Origin: Desulfobacteraceae bacterium
GTDB taxonomy: Bacteria; Desulfobacterota; Desulfobacteria; Desulfobacterales; BuS5
DNA: 8,739 nucleotides
Direction of reading: 5' to 3'
Assembly: GCA_030592105.1 (NCBI GenBank)
Contig: JAUVKE010000091.1
Coordinates: 1 to 8,739 of the forward strand
Part shown: one piece after another, positions 1 through 6,540 of the stretch
Layout of the letters: every line of letters begins with the position of its first letter
Numbering within the stretch: position 1 is the first letter of the stretch
Program-made: the position numbers and the translations under genes
The notes under the pieces: generated by a model
Databases searched by the model: none
What the model was told of the DNA's origin: nothing
Seen by the model: only the letters and a program-made list of their open reading frames with translations

Positions 1-153
1 AAATGCCTCGCAACTTCTTAATGATAAACATAAATATTCACTCCAGCAGACCTAAAAATGTGCTTACTACGATGAGTTCTTAGCCAAGCCGACGCACAAC
101 TTGTTTGATGAGAGTCGAGATACAGATTCCTACTCCCATCAAGTAGGGATGTA
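1..153. other. Left-edge non-coding stretch with hairpin
   Basis: I see no supportable gene here, and no upstream half of the adjoining ATPase in any frame. The one structural feature is a 9-bp hairpin at 126-150, with stem arms ATTCCTACT and AGTAGGGAT (one G-T wobble) and a 7-nt loop. It is not followed by a T-tract, so it is not a normal intrinsic terminator. The stretch probably belongs to whatever rearrangement cut off the ATPase gene. Confidence 0.4.
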
Positions 154-1158
154 GTGCATGATTCCACCCCCGCTCTGTTTGGCCTTATTATAGCTGAACT
201 AAATATTGACTTGCAAAAGAAAGCCTGGGAGCTTTATGTTACAATGAAATTCAATAGCAAAGAGGGTGGGACGAGTAAACTTTTTGCCTGGAAACTCGTT
301 ATATGTATATACAAGCAAGATAAGAGAGCTAATCTTAATGAAGGCAAAATCGCTTATTTCCCTGGCATTACGCAAAAAAGAGGCATAAAACCTGTTAGTC
401 ATGATGTTTGTGATTATATGCCCGGCATCGGGATAAGGTGTGAGATTGGCGGACATGAAATTCTGGTTGGCAGCGGAAAGCTAATGAATAAATTTTCTGT
501 AGCGCCTGATGAAGTAAAAAGACAGCTTGAAAAAATGAAAAAGTTTGGACTTACCATAGTTTTTATTGCAAAAGATAATGAGCTGGCAGGTATTCTTGGG
601 TTTGCCAACCATCAGCGCCCTGGTGTGGACAGGGTGCTTCAATTTTTTGAAAATGACGGTGTTAATGAAATTGCCATGGTTACTGGTGATTCCAAATATA
701 CAGCACTCGATTTGTCAGAAAGGCTTAATATCAAGAAGTGTTATTATTCTGTTATGCCTGAAGAAAAGGCAAATATCATTCGTGAACTGAGAAAGGATGG
801 AAGCAAAATTTTGATGGTTGGTGACGGGATAAATGATGCCTTGGCGCTGGCAGAGGCGGATATCGGTATCGCCATGGGTACAGGCGGTTCTGAAGTTGCC
901 ATTGAAGCGGCTGATATCGCCCTTGTGGGGGACGATATCAATGGGCTCATATATATTCGCTCTTTAAGTCATGCCACAATCAGAATAGTACATCAGAATT
1001 TTTGGATCGCCACAGGGTCAAATCTTGTTGGTGTAATTTTGGGTGCGATGGGTATTTTGTCTCCTGTTATGGCCGGCCTTATTCATATTACCCATACTGC
1101 TGGTATTCTGGCAAATTCAGGAAGGCTTTTATTTTATGAAGAACCGCCGGTATCATGA
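154..1158 (+). pseudogene. N-terminally truncated P1B-type metal ATPase (C-terminal fragment)
   Basis: The open frame starts at a GTG with no good Shine-Dalgarno and encodes 334 aa. Only residues from about 72 onward look like a P1B ATPase: the second half of the nucleotide-binding domain (YMPGIGIRCEIGGHEILVGS, 88-107), the P-domain TGDS (177-180), the hinge GDGINDALAL (223-232) and two final membrane helices ending in HTAGILANSGRLL (314-326). Missing are membrane helices 1-6, the TGES actuator loop, the metal-site motif, DKTGT and the HP motif, so it cannot pump. The hinge has Leu where the family normally has Pro (GDGxNDxP), and the usual Asp before RP is Asn (ANHQRPG). Residues 1-70 resemble nothing I recognise and probably come from the joined upstream DNA. 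The C-terminal tail resembles that of the complete ATPase downstream, so this is probably a decayed P1B-6-like paralogue of the same cluster. Confidence 0.75.
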
Positions 1159-1180
1159 ATTATTTATTTAAGAGGCATAA

Positions 1181-1513
1181 ATGGATTTAGATTTGTTTCA
1201 AGACCTGCGCAGGCATTTTACTATTATTCATCATATTCCGGGAAGAATGAGAATTAAATTCGATGCAAAAATTATTGCAAATCCTGTTATAAAAAAATTT
1301 ATAAACAAGGAGAATGATTCATTAAATACAATATATTCTATTATTCCGGGGGCTAAAAAAATCAGGTTTAATCTTTGGGCACGTTCAATTATAGTTGAAT
1401 ATGATAAAACATATATTAAACCTGAGTTGATAAAAGAGTTATTTATAACCGACGATACAAACCGCATTAAGGCTATTGTTAACGATTTTACAGTTCTGGA
1501 AAAAACAAGTTAA
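1181..1513 (+). CDS. HMA-like domain protein without CxxC (FezC-type candidate)
   Basis: This is a 110-aa protein with one beta-alpha-beta-type fold. It opens with IIHHIPGRMRIKF (15-27), followed by a helix, a second strand pair around AKKIRFNLWARSIIVEYD (58-75), and a final helix with KPELIKELF. The pattern fits the HMA_2-like, heavy-metal-associated family often found next to P1B ATPases. It has no cysteines, so it has no classical CxxC metal site. The N-terminal domain of the complete ATPase downstream carries the same IIHxxxxRxRxxx signature, which suggests a docking or regulatory role rather than copper-style chaperoning. The start is set by AGAGG at 1171-1175, five bases before the ATG. 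The gene lies 22 bp after the truncated ATPase and 22 bp before the Q/P-rich gene. In ferrosome clusters an HMA-domain Fez protein has been described; equivalence is inferred. Confidence 0.65.
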   Translation: MDLDLFQDLRRHFTIIHHIPGRMRIKFDAKIIANPVIKKFINKENDSLNTIYSIIPGAKKIRFNLWARSIIVEYDKTYIKPELIKELFITDDTNRIKAIVNDFTVLEKTS

Positions 1514-1535
1514 AATATTTTAAGGAGAAACATTT

Positions 1536-2435
1536 ATGCAAAATATGCAGAAGAATGATGGTACGGGGACGTCAGAGCCTGATTCATGCTCTGAAAGCAG
1601 CCATGAACAGACTGAAGGTCGCAACCCAAACGAACAGCCCATATCATCCGGAGGTTCTCCGAATATGGGCAATGAAACTTTTGTTAATAATGGATATAAC
1701 AGTTATCAAGGGATACCTCAAAACAGTATGGATCAGCCCCGACAGAGTCCACAACAGCCATTCACAGGTCAAGCCGGTTCAGGTTCTGTGTTCAGAACCG
1801 CAGGGGGGCAGGAAGGTGTTCAGAATGCATATGATGTTCCCCATTATACGTCGGAAGGATATATCCTTGGAAGACCACAAGAAGTAAATAATCCTCAGAC
1901 AGCCGGAAATATTCAGGGCAGCAGCCAGGCTCCGCTGCCTAATGGTTTTCAAGGAACAGTTTCTGGTACATATCAGCAAGTGCCGCCGCAAATGCAACCA
2001 CAAATGCCGCCGCAGATGCAGCCACAAGGCATCTATAACCAGGTTCCACCAAATCCTCAACCCCAAAATATTTACCAGCAGAATCCTGCCCAGCCTGTTT
2101 TTCAGCAAAATCCATATAACAGGCAATATGTGCCTCCTTATCCATATGGGCAACAACCGCCGCCTGGAGAACAATCCGGTGAAGGAGAAAAAAAGCACGG
2201 TCAGATTGTTGATGTTGTAAATGGTATTATTAACGGAGAAACCCCTGATATACCAAAATTAATCAGCGTGTTTGAAAGTATTGACACTCAGTTTTGGAAA
2301 GGCGCTGTAATAGGAGCTGTGCTTGTACTTGTCGTAACTAACGATACTGTGAAAAAAACTATTGGAGATGCACTCTCCAGCGTTATGGGAAAAGCATCCG
2401 GAACTGAAAATGAAAAGGGAGAAAAAAATGTCTGA
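1536..2435 (+). CDS. Q/P/N-rich low-complexity protein with C-terminal membrane helix
   Basis: This 299-aa protein has no known enzymatic domain. Residues 1-220 are low-complexity, rich in Gln, Pro, Asn, Ser, Gly and Tyr, and almost certainly disordered. They include a tandem PPQMQPQM / PPQMQPQG repeat at about 150-164. A short conserved-looking segment (GQIVDVVNGIINGETPDIP, 222-240) precedes one hydrophobic helix, FWKGAVIGAVLVLVV (253-267), and a basic/acidic tail. The helix block [FY]xKG...LV..N..V...I recurs in the shorter gene at 2864-3232, so the two are paralogous in their anchors. AAGGAG at 1522-1527 lies eight bases before the ATG. The 3' end overlaps the next gene by 8 bp (ATGTCTGA), which points to translational coupling with the MamC-like gene. 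A membrane-anchored scaffold or coat for an iron vesicle is inferred from context only. Confidence 0.7.
   Translation: MQNMQKNDGTGTSEPDSCSESSHEQTEGRNPNEQPISSGGSPNMGNETFVNNGYNSYQGIPQNSMDQPRQSPQQPFTGQAGSGSVFRTAGGQEGVQNAYDVPHYTSEGYILGRPQEVNNPQTAGNIQGSSQAPLPNGFQGTVSGTYQQVPPQMQPQMPPQMQPQGIYNQVPPNPQPQNIYQQNPAQPVFQQNPYNRQYVPPYPYGQQPPPGEQSGEGEKKHGQIVDVVNGIINGETPDIPKLISVFESIDTQFWKGAVIGAVLVLVVTNDTVKKTIGDALSSVMGKASGTENEKGEKNV
1983..2030 (+). repeat. 24-bp tandem repeat inside the Q/P-rich gene
   Basis: Two adjacent 24-bp units (1983-2006 and 2007-2030) both begin CCGCCGCA and differ at a few bases, mostly silent A/G third positions plus the last codon. They encode PPQMQPQM and PPQMQPQG. The repeat lies in frame, so copy-number change would lengthen or shorten the disordered region without breaking the gene. 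Confidence 0.8.
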
Positions 2436-2835
2436 TCAAATAAAAACTCAGCCTGTTTCTTTAGTACCAAGAGCTTTTTTTGGTATGGGTTGCGTGGGAG
2501 CTGTTATAGGCGCAGCATCTGCTGCGGCAAAGAATATTCCTCTGGTAAAAAATAATGAAATCAAGCGAACTGAAGCCATTAAAAATGTATTAAAAGAATC
2601 CGCAGGTGTCGGTCTTGCAACGGCTGCTGCAACGGCCGTTGTAGGAACTGTTGCGCCTCGAAGCGGGGTTTTTTCTATTCTGGGATTTACAGCAGTTGCT
2701 ACAGGAGCAAAAATGCTTTGGGATAAAGCGAGCTCTTCCGATAAAACCTTCCAGCAGGTGATAACGTCCGAGGTCACATCAGGTGAACAAGAAGAAGTTA
2801 TAAAAGAAAAAACAGCAGATAAGAAAAATAAATAA
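2428..2835 (+). CDS. MamC/Mms13-like small membrane protein
   Basis: This is a 135-aa protein. The start is placed at the ATG at 2428, where AGGGAG (2416-2421) gives a 6-nt spacing; longer in-frame starts lie inside the preceding gene. A Gly/Ala-rich first helix (GMGCVGAVIGAASAAA, 19-34) is followed by a charged stretch (KNNEIKRTEAIKNVLKE, 41-57), a second hydrophobic stretch (GVGLATAAATAVVG, 60-73), a third (FSILGFTAVATGAKMLWDK, 82-100) and a Lys/Glu-rich tail. From memory, magnetosome protein MamC has the same layout, with AKN after the first helix, a TEA-containing charged loop, KEAAGAGLATA, and AAKYAWD at the end; here the matching pieces are AKN, TEA, KESAGVGLATA and AKMLWD. The MamC loop contacts magnetite and influences crystal size. 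The loop here has Glu44, Glu49 and Glu57. A role at an iron-containing vesicle membrane fits the neighbours. The similarity was judged by eye, so orthology is not claimed. Confidence 0.7.
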   Translation: MSDQIKTQPVSLVPRAFFGMGCVGAVIGAASAAAKNIPLVKNNEIKRTEAIKNVLKESAGVGLATAAATAVVGTVAPRSGVFSILGFTAVATGAKMLWDKASSSDKTFQQVITSEVTSGEQEEVIKEKTADKKNK

Positions 2836-2863
2836 TAGAAAAAAAATTAAGGAATAATATATT

Positions 2864-3232
2864 ATGCAAACTAATTATCAAGAGATCAATTCTCCACAAC
2901 AGCCACAACCGCAGAATGTAAATGATCGGATATATTATCATGAGCAGTATCCCGAACCTCAATTCTATCAACAGCAGGTTTCTGGCCAGACCAGAGTTTA
3001 CGCATCACCCCAGGCTCCCGATACTGCCTTTTCAAGCTGGTTTGATTTTTCAAATCCGTCATATATGAAAGGTTTTATAGTAGCGGCAGGAATAACTCTT
3101 GTGGCAGCTAATCCTTCTGTGCAGCAAACCCTGATAAAAGGTGTGCTCAAAGCCTGGAGTTTTCTTCAGGGTGGGGTTGAAGAAATAAAGGAACAGATTC
3201 AAGATGTCAAAGCTGAAATGAGTCAGGATTAG
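2864..3232 (+). CDS. Short Q/P/Y-rich protein with membrane helix, paralogue of upstream scaffold
   Basis: This 122-aa protein has a low-complexity N-terminus (1-50) rich in Gln, Pro and Tyr (QQPQPQ, QFYQQQ). It continues into FSNPSYMKG and a hydrophobic helix, FIVAAGITLVAANPSV (71-86), then an amphipathic tail ending in EEIKEQIQDVKAEM (106-119) that could form a coiled coil. The helix region aligns with the 1536-2435 product: YMKG...LV..N..V...L matches FWKG...LV..N..V...I. AAGGA at 2849-2853 with a 10-nt spacing supports the start. It follows the MamC-like gene by 28 bp. No known domain is recognised. A partner of the larger low-complexity protein, in the same membrane, is the best guess. 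Confidence 0.65.
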   Translation: MQTNYQEINSPQQPQPQNVNDRIYYHEQYPEPQFYQQQVSGQTRVYASPQAPDTAFSSWFDFSNPSYMKGFIVAAGITLVAANPSVQQTLIKGVLKAWSFLQGGVEEIKEQIQDVKAEMSQD

Positions 3233-3286
3233 AAAATAGAGGTTTTTAACCATTCACACAATGTGGAGGTTGGGAAAAAAGCAAAT

Positions 3287-3502
3287 ATGAAGAAAAAAAT
3301 TATTGAAAATAAAAACATGTCCATCGAAGATAAAAAAAAATATGCAAAGGTGGGAATGACCGTATCTATGGGTGTATTGGCGGCAACAGGGTTTGTGCAG
3401 GGAAAGGGAGCAAAAACCCTGCATATCTGGTCGGGAGCAGCACTTATCGGATTTTCACTGTGGCATCATATGCTTTATCAACCCAAAGCCAAAGCTAAAT
3501 AG
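3287..3502 (+). CDS. Small two-helix membrane protein with conserved-looking histidines
   Basis: This 71-aa protein starts at ATG 3287. A GTG at 3263 in the same frame would add eight residues, but no Shine-Dalgarno is well placed for it; GGAGGT (3265-3270) lies 16 nt before the ATG, which is long. After a Lys-rich N-terminus come two hydrophobic segments (about 22-37 and 45-59). The second carries TLHIWSGAALIGFSLWHHML, with His46, His60 and His61. A His-xx-Ser-Gly then His layout in a membrane helix resembles small b-type heme or DUF4405-like proteins, so heme or metal binding is possible but unproven. It is followed 18 bp later by the ATPase gene. Small membrane proteins of this kind accompany P1B-6 ATPases in fez-type clusters, which makes it a plausible member. 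Confidence 0.6.
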   Translation: MKKKIIENKNMSIEDKKKYAKVGMTVSMGVLAATGFVQGKGAKTLHIWSGAALIGFSLWHHMLYQPKAKAK

Positions 3503-3520
3503 GCGTACATAGATCTTATT

Positions 3521-5608
3521 ATGGGAAGTAATTCATCAGCAAAAAATATTCGTATTATCCATGAAGTTTCCAGCAGAATAAGAGTTTATTGCGCTGCCTT
3601 GCATGATCCGGAGCTTGATCCTGTATATCTTGAGGCTGTTATCAGAAATGTTTCAGGTGTTGAGCATGTTCGCATTAATACTCGAGCGGCCTGCATAGTT
3701 GTTTCTTATGACGGGAATACAGCTACCAAAAAAAAGATTTTGTCATTTATAGAAAATATTCCTGAAGAAGTATATCAGCCTGAATCTTTATCTGAACAAT
3801 CAACAGATCTTGCAAATGTTGTGTCCAGAGCAGCGGCGGCTCTTTTAACGCCATATATTCCAGGTTTTTTTAGAGCGCCTGCCAGCTGGATTTTATCCAT
3901 TCCTGTTCTGCTGGAGGGTATTGACAAACTTATTACTAAAGGGATTAAAGTGGAAGCGCTTGATGCTTCGGCTGTTGGGTTTTCACTTTTACGCAAAGAT
4001 TTTGTTACTGCTAATTCCGTTGTTGCAATGCTGGCGCTGGGTAGTTATATGGAGCAGCTTTCCGATCAAAAAACAACAGCTCTTTTGACCCGTCTTCTCC
4101 GTCCCCAGATTAAACATGTGTGGGTGGAAAGAGATGGTGCAGAGACCAAAATAGAACCTGAGCAGCTTGTCACAGGGGATATTATAATCTGCGGGACAGG
4201 CGAGCTTGTGCCTGCGGACGGAAGAGTAATCGAAGGAGATGCACTGGCAAACTTAAGTTCCATAACTGGTGAGTCAGTTCCTGTTCATATCAAAAAAGGT
4301 GATGAAATATTGTCGGGGGCTGTGCTTGAAGAAGGCCGTGTGAAAATTGAAGCTTTACAAGTAGGGGCAGAAACCAGTATGGCAAGAATCAGCCGTTTTC
4401 TTGAAAATTCACTCCGTTATAAGTCTAAATCCCAGACAGAAAGTTATAAGCTGTCTGACAAGCTGGTTCCTATAACTTTTGGCCTGTGGATAGGATTATA
4501 TCTTTTGACCAGAGATATTAACCGGGCGGCAGCGGTTCTTACAGTAGACTATTCATGTGCAATAAAGCTTGCCACTCCTGTGGCTGTCAAAGTGGCTATG
4601 TATACAGCAGCCAGGGAAGGGGTTCTTCTTAAAGGTTCAGGTGCAATTGATTCTCTGGCGCGGGTTGATACTATTGTTTTTGACAAAACCGGAACATTAA
4701 CCAAAGGTATTCTGGAAGTTGTTGATATTGTTTCCTTTGGAAAAATGACTTCTGATGAACTTCTATCCCTTGCTGCATGCGCTGAAGAACATTATACACA
4801 TCCGGTGGCAAATGCCGTTGTAAGGGCTGCTTTAATGCGAAAGCTTGATTTCCCTTCAATTGGTCAGGTCGATTTTATAGTGGCACATGGAGTATCGGCA
4901 TATGTTGGAAATGAGCGTGTTCTTGTTGGAAGTCGTCATTTTATCAATGATGATGAAAAAATAGATTGTGGCAAATCTGACGAGATTGCAGCATCAATGC
5001 GGTCAAAAGGGGAAACTGTTCTTTTTGTGGCACGTGGCAAAATTCTTGAAGGTGTGATATCTTTAAGAGATGCTTTAAGAGATGAAGCGAATAATCTGCT
5101 TTTAAAATTAAAGAATAATGGTATAAAAAAAATAATAGTTTTAACAGGAGACCATCGGGAAACCGCCAAAGCCGTTGCCCAAAAAATTGATGCTATTGAT
5201 GAAATCTATTGGGAACTTAATCCTGAAGATAAAGCCAATATAATTAAAAAACTGCAGGATCAGGGGTGTTTTCTTGCTTTTGTGGGAGATGGTGTTAATG
5301 ATGCGCCTGCTCTGGTTACAGCAAATGTGGGAATTTGTCTGCCGTCCGGAGCGGAACTGGCTAAAGAATCATCCCAGGTTCTTCTTTTAAAGGATGATTT
5401 GAATCTGTTGTATACAGCCAGGAAAATTGCCTGTGATACACAGCAGACAATAAAACGATGTTTTAATTCGACAGTGGGAATCAATACGTCTATCTTGCTT
5501 CTTGCCACCAGCGGATTGCTTCAGCCATTTGCTTCAGCTCTCCTTCATAATGCAGGTACTTTGGGAATTTTAACTTATGCAGTTTTGTCAAGATCAAGAA
5601 AGCCATAA
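3521..5608 (+). CDS. fezB: P1B-6-type metal-transporting ATPase (FezB-like)
   Basis: This is a complete 695-aa P-type ATPase. Residues 10-75 form an HMA-like domain without CxxC (IIHEVSSRIRVY, 12-23). Hydrophobic segments around 101-178 form the first membrane helices. The actuator loop TGES is at 249-252. The metal-site helix reads DYSCAIKLATP (343-353), an SCA motif in place of the CPC of copper pumps. DKTGT is at 388-392 (phosphorylated Asp388), HP at 427-428, TGD at 542-544 and GDGVNDAPAL at 589-598. Two final helices end in LLHNAGTLGILTYAVLSR (674-691). All catalytic residues are intact. SCA-type (P1B-6) ATPases include FezB, which is required for ferrosome formation in Desulfovibrio magneticus, Rhodopseudomonas and Shewanella; iron is the likely substrate and a vesicle membrane the likely site. 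No strong Shine-Dalgarno precedes the ATG, so it may depend on coupling to the gene 18 bp upstream. The exact metal is not proven by sequence. Confidence 0.82.
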   Translation: MGSNSSAKNIRIIHEVSSRIRVYCAALHDPELDPVYLEAVIRNVSGVEHVRINTRAACIVVSYDGNTATKKKILSFIENIPEEVYQPESLSEQSTDLANVVSRAAAALLTPYIPGFFRAPASWILSIPVLLEGIDKLITKGIKVEALDASAVGFSLLRKDFVTANSVVAMLALGSYMEQLSDQKTTALLTRLLRPQIKHVWVERDGAETKIEPEQLVTGDIIICGTGELVPADGRVIEGDALANLSSITGESVPVHIKKGDEILSGAVLEEGRVKIEALQVGAETSMARISRFLENSLRYKSKSQTESYKLSDKLVPITFGLWIGLYLLTRDINRAAAVLTVDYSCAIKLATPVAVKVAMYTAAREGVLLKGSGAIDSLARVDTIVFDKTGTLTKGILEVVDIVSFGKMTSDELLSLAACAEEHYTHPVANAVVRAALMRKLDFPSIGQVDFIVAHGVSAYVGNERVLVGSRHFINDDEKIDCGKSDEIAASMRSKGETVLFVARGKILEGVISLRDALRDEANNLLLKLKNNGIKKIIVLTGDHRETAKAVAQKIDAIDEIYWELNPEDKANIIKKLQDQGCFLAFVGDGVNDAPALVTANVGICLPSGAELAKESSQVLLLKDDLNLLYTARKIACDTQQTIKRCFNSTVGINTSILLLATSGLLQPFASALLHNAGTLGILTYAVLSRSRKP

Positions 5609-5646
5609 AATTAACCGGATTTTTAGTTTTTTCACAGGATAAGTCT

Positions 5647-6378
5647 ATGTATCAAACCTTAATAAACGCTCCTTTTGAAAAATCTCTTATACTTGTCAAG
5701 GTGGCAGACAATTCCCTTGCGTCGCGTTTCAGAAATATGGGAATCTTTGAAGGCATGGAACTGATACGTGTTAATGAGGATGTTAAACTTTATCCTGTAA
5801 GGGTTGAAGGTAGTAAAGGGGTTGCAATTATCGGAGGCGGAATGTCATCCAAGATCATTGTGCGTTTAGATGATGGTCGTAAATCTTCCTTAAGTGAAAT
5901 GGAACCTGACGAAACAGGGTTTATTATAGGATTAACAGGCGGTTCAGGACTTTCCAATGCATTAAAAGTGTTAGGCTTTGAAAAGAACAAAAGGATTACG
6001 TTTATCCGCAGGCTTCCTCCCATGGAATATATTGCATTTATTGAAAAAAAAGGTAGAATTCGTCTTACCGAGAGCATGGCGGCCAAAATTTGGGGTGAAA
6101 TGGATAAAAAAATGTGTCAATTTAATTTCGCTCAAAAAAAGAAAAAATTTTTTGTGAAATCGATTCTTGGAGGTCAGAATGCCCTTGAAATGCTTCATTC
6201 CCGAGGTATTGAAACAGGAATAGTTCTTATCCTGGAAGGCGTAACACCAGCCAGAAATTTTTACATGTGCAAGAACAACCCGATCATTGTTTCCACTAAA
6301 GACGGGTTAAGATTATTTTTGAAAGAAAAAGATTGTGAACAAATTTTTATTAAAGAAAAAATAGACACCCCTCATTAA
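5647..6378 (+). CDS. Triple FeoA-like SH3-domain protein
   Basis: This 243-aa protein contains three consecutive FeoA-like units. Unit 1 (about 14-72) is the most typical: SLASRFRNMGIFEGMELI, then YPVRVEGSKGVAIIGGGMSS, matching the FeoA pattern LxxRLxxMGIxxGxxI ... GxxxAIGxGMAxKI. Unit 2 (about 90-151) keeps GGSGLSNALKVLGFEKNKRI and a degenerate end with ESMAAKIWGE. Unit 3 (about 167-227) keeps LGGQNALEMLHSRGIETGI. FeoA normally is a single domain of about 75 aa that binds the cytoplasmic part of the ferrous transporter FeoB; no FeoB is seen here. AGGA at 5636-5639 lies seven bases before the ATG, and the gene starts 38 bp after the ATPase. Acting as a cytoplasmic regulator or docking factor for the iron ATPase is inferred from position. 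Confidence 0.72.
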   Translation: MYQTLINAPFEKSLILVKVADNSLASRFRNMGIFEGMELIRVNEDVKLYPVRVEGSKGVAIIGGGMSSKIIVRLDDGRKSSLSEMEPDETGFIIGLTGGSGLSNALKVLGFEKNKRITFIRRLPPMEYIAFIEKKGRIRLTESMAAKIWGEMDKKMCQFNFAQKKKKFFVKSILGGQNALEMLHSRGIETGIVLILEGVTPARNFYMCKNNPIIVSTKDGLRLFLKEKDCEQIFIKEKIDTPH

Positions 6379-6380
6379 TG

Positions 6381-6437
6381 CTCAAAAACAGTTTATAATT
6401 TTAAAGTTTTCCGCTTTCTCCTTCCTATGCTCCAGCA
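6381..6437 (+). repeat. Diverged left copy of a roughly 60-bp interspersed repeat
   Basis: The segment from CTCAAAAACAGTTTATA to TTCCTATGCTCCAGCA aligns with 8023-8082 (CTTAAAAACAGTTTACA to TTCCCATGCTTCAGCA). About 22 of the first 26 and 14 of the last 16 positions are identical, with a T-rich, gap-containing middle. This copy has lost the right arm of the palindrome that completes the other copy. The two lie in the same orientation on either side of the HTH-YaaW unit. Confidence 0.6.
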
Positions 6438-6462
6438 GTTATTGAAGAGTTACAAAAAAATA

Positions 6463-6494
6463 TTGACATATATTAATGTAATGTATAATATAAT
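6463..6494 (+). promoter_or_regulatory. Sigma-70-type promoter of the HTH-YaaW unit
   Basis: A perfect TTGACA (6463-6468) is followed by TATAAT at 6484-6489 (15-nt spacer) and a second overlapping TATAAT at 6489-6494 (20-nt spacer). Neither spacing is the ideal 17, but the block is strongly AT-rich. It begins about 75 bp before the HTH gene. An imperfect inverted repeat (ACATATATTA at 6466-6475 and TAATATGT at 6491-6498) overlaps the promoter and could be an operator for the HTH protein encoded just downstream. That operator is a guess. Confidence 0.55.
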
Positions 6495-6540
6495 ATGTAA
6501 TGGCTATGTAACACTTTAACATATATACCACATTTAGCGT

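Noticed and set aside
17..35. Fur-box-like AT-rich sequence around TTAATGATAAACATAAAT
   Set aside because: It shares about 13 of 19 positions with the classical Fur consensus, but the region is AT-rich and it is separated from the intact iron genes by a truncated gene, so chance is likely.
1779..2198. 139-aa minus-strand open frame opposite the Q/P-rich gene
   Set aside because: It is a shadow of the repetitive Gln/Pro codons; its composition (Arg/Leu/Trp runs) mirrors the complementary strand and it has no start signal.
3232..3286. Possible terminator between the short Q/P-rich gene and the small membrane protein gene
   Set aside because: Only a 4-bp CACA/TGTG hairpin without a T-tract; the genes are more likely co-transcribed.
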